Positions 48,544 to 53,017 of a DNA stretch of 53,017 bases are shown in pieces. This DNA comes from Bacillota bacterium (GTDB lineage: Bacteria; Bacillota; Clostridia; Oscillospirales; Oscillospiraceae): assembly GCA_021770445.1 (NCBI GenBank), contig JAETQY010000012.1, positions 1 to 53,017 of the forward strand. The letters run 5' to 3'. A model generated the notes under the pieces. The model was given only the letters and a program-made list of their open reading frames with translations. It made no database searches and was not told the origin of the DNA. Made by a program: the position numbers and the translations under genes. Positions within the stretch are counted from its first letter, which is position 1. Each line of letters opens with the position of its first letter.

Positions 48544-50520
48544 ATGAGAAAAGTAGGCTTTACCGAAACCGTCCTGCGCGACGCCAACCAATCCCTGATC
48601 GCCACCCGTCTGCCCTACAGCAAGTTTGAACCCATCCTGGAGACCATGGATAAGGCCGGCTACTACTCCGCCGAAGTGTGGGGCGGAGCCACCTTTGACG
48701 TCTGCCTGCGCTACCTACAGGAGGACCCCTGGGAGCGGCTGCGGAAGATCCGCGCCAAGATGCCCAACACCAAGCTGCAAATGCTGTTGCGTGGCCAGAA
48801 CATCCTGGGCTATAAGCATTACCCCGACGACGTGGTGCGCAAGTTTGTGGAGCACTCCATCAAGAATGGCATCGACATCATCCGTATCTTTGACGCACTG
48901 AACGACGCCCGCAACCTGGAGGTGGCCATCGACGAGACTGTCAAGCAGGGTGGCCACGCCTCCGGCACCATCTGCTTCACCACCAGCCCCGTCCACACCC
49001 TGGAGAAGAACGTCCAGATGGTGAAGGACCTGAAGAGCATGGGCGTCAAGTCCATCTGTATCAAGGATATGGCCGGCATCATGGGCCCCAAGGAGTCCTA
49101 CGACCTGGTGTCCGCCATCAAGGACGCCGTGCCTGAGCTGCCCCTGGTCATCCACACCCACTGCACCACCGGCCTGGCCTTCATGACCTGCCTGAAGGGC
49201 GTGGAGGCGGGCGCCGACGTGCTGGACACCGCCATCTCCCCCATGTCCGGCGGCACCGCACAGCCCGCCACCGAGACCCTGGCCTACGCTCTGCGTTCCC
49301 TGGGCTATGAGGTGGACCTGGACGACAAGGTGCTCATCAAGATGGCCGACTTCTTCAAGGGCGTCCGGGCCGACTTCATCAAGGACGGCACCCTGGACCC
49401 CATCTCCATGGCCACCGACACCCAGTGCCTGAACTATCAGATCCCCGGCGGCATGCTGTCCAACCTGATCTCCCAGCTGAAGATGATGAACGCCATCGAC
49501 AAACTGGACCAGGCCCTGGCCGAGACCCCCAAGGTCCGCGCCGACCTGGGCTATCCCCCGCTGGTCACTCCCACCAGCCAGATGGTAGGCTCCCAGGCCG
49601 TGCAGAACGTGCTGGCCGGCGAGCGCTACAAGGTGGTGGGCAAGGAGATCAAGGCCTACTGCCGCGGCGAGTACGGCCGCACCCCCGCCCCCATCGACCC
49701 CGACATCCAGAAGAAGATTCTGGGCAACACTCCCGTGGTAGAGGGCCGCTTTGCCGACTCCCTGGAGCCCGAGTTTGAAAAGACCAAGAAGGAGCTGGGC
49801 GCCACCGCCAAGAGCGATGAGGATGTGCTGAGCTATATCGCCTTCCCCCAGGTGGCTATGGCCTTCTTTAAGGACCGGGAGGCCGGCTTCCCCAAGAAGG
49901 AGGATCCCAAGAAGGCGGCCGCGCCCGCGGCTCCCAAGGCCTCCGACCTGCCCCCCATGCCCGCCTGGCAGGGCCACGTATACTACGCCAACGTACCCGC
50001 CTCCGTGTCCAACGGGGTGAACACCCGGCCCATTCAGCCCTTCGCTGCCAGCTATCAGCCCCCGCACCTGGTGCTGGCCCCCCAGGACACCTGCCCCGGC
50101 ACCTACACCATCACCATCGACGGTAAGGCGTATGCTGTGTCGGTCGCTGCCGCTGACGGCCCTGCCAGTGCAGCGTCTCCCGCTGCGCCCGTGGCTGCTG
50201 CCCCCGTAGCTGCTGCTCCGGTCACCTCTGCTCCTGTGGCGGCCCCCGCCGCTCCGGCTCCCACCCCCGCTCCTGCTGCGGCCCCTGCCGCAGCTCCCGC
50301 CGCCGGCGAGACCGCCGTGAAGAGCCCCATGCCCGGCAACATCTTCAAGGTGGAGTGCAAGCCCGGTCAGGCCGTGAAGGCCGGCGATGTGCTGGTGGTG
50401 CTGGAGGCCATGAAGATGGAGATTGAGGTCTCCGCCCCCGTGGACGGCACCGTCAAGTCTGTGGCCGCCTCTGTAGGTACCGCCGTCAACACCGACGACC
50501 TGCTGGTTACCCTGGGTTAA
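48544..50520 (+). CDS. oadA: Biotin-dependent carboxyltransferase (oxaloacetate decarboxylase alpha / pyruvate carboxylase subunit B type)
   Basis: A 658-residue enzyme. An N-terminal carboxyltransferase barrel (FTETVLRDANQSLIATRL; IIRIFDALNDARNLEVAI; KDMAGIMGP; HTHCTTGLAFM metal site) is followed by a conserved PYC_OADA domain (about 300-480). An Ala/Pro-rich flexible linker (about 545-585) leads to a biotinyl domain with EAMKMEIE near 625; the lysine carries biotin. It either removes CO2 from oxaloacetate, coupled to Na+ by membrane subunits, or acts with a separate biotin carboxylase. Neither partner is in the window, so the direction is open. SD GGAGG is 9 nt upstream. Confidence 0.9.
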   Translation: MRKVGFTETVLRDANQSLIATRLPYSKFEPILETMDKAGYYSAEVWGGATFDVCLRYLQEDPWERLRKIRAKMPNTKLQMLLRGQNILGYKHYPDDVVRKFVEHSIKNGIDIIRIFDALNDARNLEVAIDETVKQGGHASGTICFTTSPVHTLEKNVQMVKDLKSMGVKSICIKDMAGIMGPKESYDLVSAIKDAVPELPLVIHTHCTTGLAFMTCLKGVEAGADVLDTAISPMSGGTAQPATETLAYALRSLGYEVDLDDKVLIKMADFFKGVRADFIKDGTLDPISMATDTQCLNYQIPGGMLSNLISQLKMMNAIDKLDQALAETPKVRADLGYPPLVTPTSQMVGSQAVQNVLAGERYKVVGKEIKAYCRGEYGRTPAPIDPDIQKKILGNTPVVEGRFADSLEPEFEKTKKELGATAKSDEDVLSYIAFPQVAMAFFKDREAGFPKKEDPKKAAAPAAPKASDLPPMPAWQGHVYYANVPASVSNGVNTRPIQPFAASYQPPHLVLAPQDTCPGTYTITIDGKAYAVSVAAADGPASAASPAAPVAAAPVAAAPVTSAPVAAPAAPAPTPAPAAAPAAAPAAGETAVKSPMPGNIFKVECKPGQAVKAGDVLVVLEAMKMEIEVSAPVDGTVKSVAASVGTAVNTDDLLVTLG

Positions 50521-50534
50521 TCTCTGAATAGCTG

Positions 50535-50568
50535 CAAGTCCCCGGTGAGAGCCGGGGACTTGTTTTGT
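50535..50568 (+). terminator. Terminator of oadA
   Basis: An 11-bp perfect stem (50535-50545 with 50552-50562), loop TGAGAG, then TTTTGTC. Confidence 0.85.
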
Positions 50569-50576
50569 CTCAGAGC

Positions 50577-50611
50577 GAAAAACGGGCGGCCGTCCGACCT
50601 GGACGACCGCC
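50577..50611 (-). terminator. Terminator of the DUF4180 gene
   Basis: An 11-bp stem with one G-U (50585-50595 with 50601-50611), loop of 5; minus-strand tail CGTTTTTCGC. Confidence 0.75.
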
Positions 50612-50637
50612 TGAAAACTGGAATCTGTACGCTGTGA

Positions 50638-51006
50638 TTATTGGGCCCGCGCCAGCTTTTGGATGGCCTCCTCTCTGGCCGCGGTAAAAAAGATGTCTCT
50701 GCCCTGGTTGGACTCGTAGATAAAGTCCTTCAGGGGCTTGCTGGTGTAGTGGGAGTAGTCGCCGTAGATGGCGGCTTTTACGTGGTAGTTGATGAACTTT
50801 TGGAGAATTTCCCCGGCGATCCCGGTGCTGAGGATGAAAAACTCCTCGCAGATCAGCTCCTTAGGGATAACGATGCGCTCCGCGCCTGTCTCATATTTCA
50901 CCGACATAATCAGGTCCAGGGCGGACTGCACGTCGGTAATCACCGCTTCGTCGCTGGAAATCACCGCAAGGTCAATTCCGTTTTCGTTGAGATGTTCGAT
51001 GTTCAT
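50638..51006 (-). CDS. DUF4180 domain protein
   Basis: A 122-residue cytosolic protein that I recognise as DUF4180: NGIDLAVISSDEAVITDVQS at the N-terminus, RIVIPKELICEEFFILSTGI, AGEILQKFINYHVKAAIYGD and PLKDFIYESNQGRDIFFTA at the end. No function is established. ATG 51006 has AAGGAGG 6 nt upstream. It has its own promoter facing away from the Lrp gene. Confidence 0.83.
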   Translation of the reverse strand: MNIEHLNENGIDLAVISSDEAVITDVQSALDLIMSVKYETGAERIVIPKELICEEFFILSTGIAGEILQKFINYHVKAAIYGDYSHYTSKPLKDFIYESNQGRDIFFTAAREEAIQKLARAQ

Positions 51007-51053
51007 AAGGTCCTCCTTGAAAAAATTGCGGCACAAATCCCAGTTAGGGAAGA

Positions 51054-51133
51054 ATGGTAGCACAATTCGGCCGGCCTGTCAACTCAGGCCGGCTTATTTT
51101 GGGATTGTTTTTCTCTATGGCAGAGTGTATAAT
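51054..51133. promoter_or_regulatory. Divergent promoters around a 24-bp inverted repeat
   Basis: Minus: TTGACA (complement of 51077-51082), 17 nt, TACCAT (complement of 51054-51059), for DUF4180. Plus: TTGTTT (51105-51110), 17 nt, TATAAT (51128-51133), for the Lrp gene. A perfect 9-bp repeat GCCGGCCTG (51070-51078) with CAGGCCGGC (51085-51093), spacer TCAACT, overlaps the minus -35. It could be an operator, for instance of the Lrp-type regulator, or a hairpin. Confidence 0.6.
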
Positions 51134-51174
51134 GTAAACTAGTAAAATGTCGACTGTACATGAGGAGGAATATT

Positions 51175-51654
51175 ATGGAAAAGCTGCTGGAACTGCTGGA
51201 GCAGGACTGCACCATGCCGGTGTCGGCGCTGGCCGCCGCCGCAGGTGTGAGCGAGGAGGAGGCCAAGGCCGCCATTCAGAAATATGAGGACGACCGGACC
51301 ATTCTGGGCTATCAGGCCATCATCGACTGGGACCGGGTCCGGAAGGAGACCGTCACCGCCCTGATCGAGGTCAACGTCACCCCCCAGTCCAAGGACGGCT
51401 TCGACCGCATCGCCGAGCGCATCTACCAGTACGACGAGGTGGAGAGCATGTATCTCATGAGCGGCTCCTTCGATCTGACCGTCATCATCTCGGGCCGCAC
51501 CCTGCGGGAGGTGGCCCAGTTTGTGGGCGAACGGCTGGCGACCATCCCGGGGGTCACCGGCACGGCCACCCACTTTATCCTGAAAAAATACAAAGAAAAG
51601 CATCTGGTGTTCCGCCCCCAGGACCCGGAGGAAAAGGAGTATATCTTTTCATGA
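51175..51654 (+). CDS. Lrp/AsnC family transcriptional regulator
   Basis: A 159-residue regulator: N-terminal winged helix (LLELLEQDCTMPVSALAAAA, then EEEAKAAIQKYEDDRTILGY) and C-terminal RAM/ACT-like ligand domain (YDEVESMYLMSGSFDLTVII; HFILKKYKEKHLVF). It probably senses an amino acid. ATG 51175 has GAGGAGG upstream. The stop overlaps the aminotransferase ATG by 4 nt, so the two are co-translated. Confidence 0.88.
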   Translation: MEKLLELLEQDCTMPVSALAAAAGVSEEEAKAAIQKYEDDRTILGYQAIIDWDRVRKETVTALIEVNVTPQSKDGFDRIAERIYQYDEVESMYLMSGSFDLTVIISGRTLREVAQFVGERLATIPGVTGTATHFILKKYKEKHLVFRPQDPEEKEYIFS

Positions 51655-52838
51655 ACTATGACGGTATCCTCAACGAGAGAATTCAAAATATCAAGCCCTC
51701 CGGTATCCGGAAATTCTTCGACATTCTGGAGGAGATGACCGACGCCATCTCCCTGGGCATAGGCGAGCCCGACTTCGTCACCCCCTGGCACATCCGGGAC
51801 GCGGGCATCTACTCCCTGGAGCGGGGCCACACCAAGTACACCTCCAACGCCGGTATGCTCCAGCTCCGCCGGGAGATTGCCGCCTACCTCAACCGGCGGT
51901 TCGACTTACAGTACGACTACGCCAGTCAGATCCTGGTGACGGTGGGGGGCAGCGAGGCCATCGACCTGGCCCTGCGAGTGCTGGTCAACCCGGGGGACGA
52001 GGTCATCGTCCCCACGCCGTCCTTCGTCTGCTACGGTCCCCTGGCCGAGATGGCGGGGGGCGTGCCCAGGTACCTGGAGCTGAAGGCGGAAAACCAGTTC
52101 CGCCTCACCCCCGAGGAACTGCGCGAGGCCATCACCGACAAGACTAAGGTGCTGGTGCTGCCTTTCCCCTCCAACCCCACCGGAGGGACCATGGAGCGCA
52201 AGGACCTGGAGGCCATCGCCCAGGTGTTGGAGGGCACCGATATTATGGTCATCTCTGATGAGATCTACGCCGAGCTGACCTACGGCCGCCGTCACGTCTC
52301 CCCGGCCAACCTCACCGGCATGTACGACCGCACCGTGGTGGTCAACGGCTTCTCCAAGAGTCACGCCATGACCGGCTGGCGGATGGGCTACGTCTGCGCC
52401 CCTCAGCCCATTGTGGCCGCCATGACCAAGCTGCACCAGTTCGGCATCATGTCCGCACCCACCACCAGCCAGTACGCCGCCGTGGAGGCCATGCGCAACG
52501 GGGACGGGGACATCGAGCACATGCGAGAGGAGTACGACCGCCGCCGCCGGTACCTGGTGGAGAACCTGAACCGTATCGGACTTCAGTGCTTTGAGCCCAA
52601 GGGAGCCTTCTATGTGTTCCCGGATATCCGCTCCACCGGGCTGACCAGCGAGGAGTTCTGCGAGCGCTTCCTGCTGGAGGAGAAGGTGGCTGTCATCCCC
52701 GGCTCCGCCTTCGGCCCCGGCGGGGAGGGCTTCGTCCGGGCCTGCTACGCCGCCTCCATGAAGGACATCGCCGAGGCGGTGGCCCGGATGGACAACTTCC
52801 TCACCAATCTGCGGAGAAAACAGGGACGGGAGGGGTAA
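51651..52838 (+). CDS. PLP-dependent class I/II aminotransferase
   Basis: A 395-residue fold-type I aminotransferase of the aspartate/aromatic group. Seen: ISLGIGEPDFVTPWHIRDA, TVGGSEAIDLALRVL, PFPSNPTGG, ISDEIYAELTYG with the PLP aspartate and tyrosine, NGFSKSHAMTGWRMGY with the PLP lysine, and RACYAASM with the substrate carboxylate arginine. The substrate is not fixed by sequence. Phe or Tyr formation from the aro operon's keto acids is possible, as no other aminotransferase is in the window. Co-expressed with an Lrp-type regulator. Confidence 0.9.
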   Translation: MNYDGILNERIQNIKPSGIRKFFDILEEMTDAISLGIGEPDFVTPWHIRDAGIYSLERGHTKYTSNAGMLQLRREIAAYLNRRFDLQYDYASQILVTVGGSEAIDLALRVLVNPGDEVIVPTPSFVCYGPLAEMAGGVPRYLELKAENQFRLTPEELREAITDKTKVLVLPFPSNPTGGTMERKDLEAIAQVLEGTDIMVISDEIYAELTYGRRHVSPANLTGMYDRTVVVNGFSKSHAMTGWRMGYVCAPQPIVAAMTKLHQFGIMSAPTTSQYAAVEAMRNGDGDIEHMREEYDRRRRYLVENLNRIGLQCFEPKGAFYVFPDIRSTGLTSEEFCERFLLEEKVAVIPGSAFGPGGEGFVRACYAASMKDIAEAVARMDNFLTNLRRKQGREG

Positions 52839-52849
52839 CGGCCCCCGCC

Positions 52850-53017
52850 GGTCGGGGCTCTGCCCCGAACCCCGGCCCTCCCCCTACCCCCTCTGTCGCT
52901 TCGCGACATCTCCCCCTGATAGGGGGAGTCGTCCGGGCGGGCGTCCTCGCCGGACAGGCGTTCTCTTTCTTGAAAGACGTGAAACTCTTAGCGAACGCGA
53001 AGCGTGAGCTCTAGAGT
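52850..53017. repeat. Repeat-rich tail with structured CTCCCT repeat, copy C
   Basis: 52852-52873 holds GTCGGGGCTCTGCCCCGA followed by ACCCCG, a palindromic element. 52885-52930, on the minus strand, reads CTCCCCC-TATCA-GGGGGAG, A, TGTCGC-GAA-GCGACA, G, AGGGGGT, the same layout as the repeats at 33730 and 33814. 52950-53010 carries CTTTCTTGAAAGA, loosely like the palindromic repeats at 11811 and 17567. No gene is seen here. Confidence 0.65.

Noticed and set aside
48715..50067. 450-codon open frame antisense to oadA
   Set aside because: Shadow of the strongly biased oadA sequence; Gly/His/Val/Leu-rich repeats and no domain.

Overview
The window looks like a chromosomal segment of a GC-rich, spore-forming, butyrate-type Firmicute, most likely an Oscillospiraceae relative (Flavonifractor, Intestinimonas, Lawsonibacter or Oscillibacter type). 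This rests on gene content, not on a search: a SpoVAC protein, an AbrB/SpoVT-type fragment, 3-hydroxybutyryl-CoA dehydrogenase, 2-hydroxyacyl-CoA dehydratase activation genes, a biotin carboxyltransferase, strong AGGAGG ribosome binding sites, and TTGACA/TATAAT promoters with 17-nt spacers.

Layout. 1-3330: a degraded accessory edge with a cut-off gene, a DUF6809-like tail, a truncated AbrB gene, and one intact SUV3-type RNA helicase. 3350-5640: GtrA flippase and GT2 glycosyltransferase (minus), then hbd (plus). 5681-13950 (minus): one aromatic amino acid operon in the order leader peptide, DAHP synthase, tyrA, aroB, aroA, aroC, pheA, aroE-aroK fusion, aroQ. It covers PEP + erythrose-4-phosphate through chorismate to the Phe and Tyr branches. 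A previously untracked 32-codon leader ORF rich in Phe and Tyr codons, followed by a terminator and a competing pairing, points to ribosome-mediated attenuation. 14156-19430: low-GC GNAT gene, a MATE exporter behind a terminator-containing leader (guanidine-IV-like), DegV, a phosphopantetheinyl transferase, a DUF6512 protein, SpoVAC and a bactofilin. 19438-25770 (minus): dicarboxylate symporter, MntP, and a two-gene CoA-dehydratase activase/dehydratase-like pair. 26001-29680 (minus): lipoprotein, BlaI and M56 sensor operon with a clear palindromic operator.

29775-33675 (plus): flavin reductase-rubredoxin fusion and two ECF sigma/membrane partner pairs. 33720-33870: inverted structured repeats. 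33872-35128: CNNM/CorC protein. 35282-37873 (plus): rpmG-secE-nusG-rplK-rplA with a 300-nt leader and an L1-type leader. 37872-42044 (minus): DUF3021/LytTR pair, MFS exporter with its TetR regulator and two operators, DUF815 ATPase. 42162-48152 (plus): dus, a third ECF sigma/anti-sigma pair, an EF-G paralogue and galM. 48244-48317: tRNA-Gln(CTG). 48544-52838: biotin carboxyltransferase, DUF4180 (minus), an Lrp-type regulator and an aminotransferase. The end of the window carries more dispersed hairpin repeats.

The best candidates for something undescribed are the Phe/Tyr leader-peptide attenuator of the aro operon (13740-13971), the MATE leader RNA (14606-14730), the three-copy structured repeat family, and the M56 sensor with a duplicated external module. 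All family names are from recognition of the translated sequence; no database search was possible.
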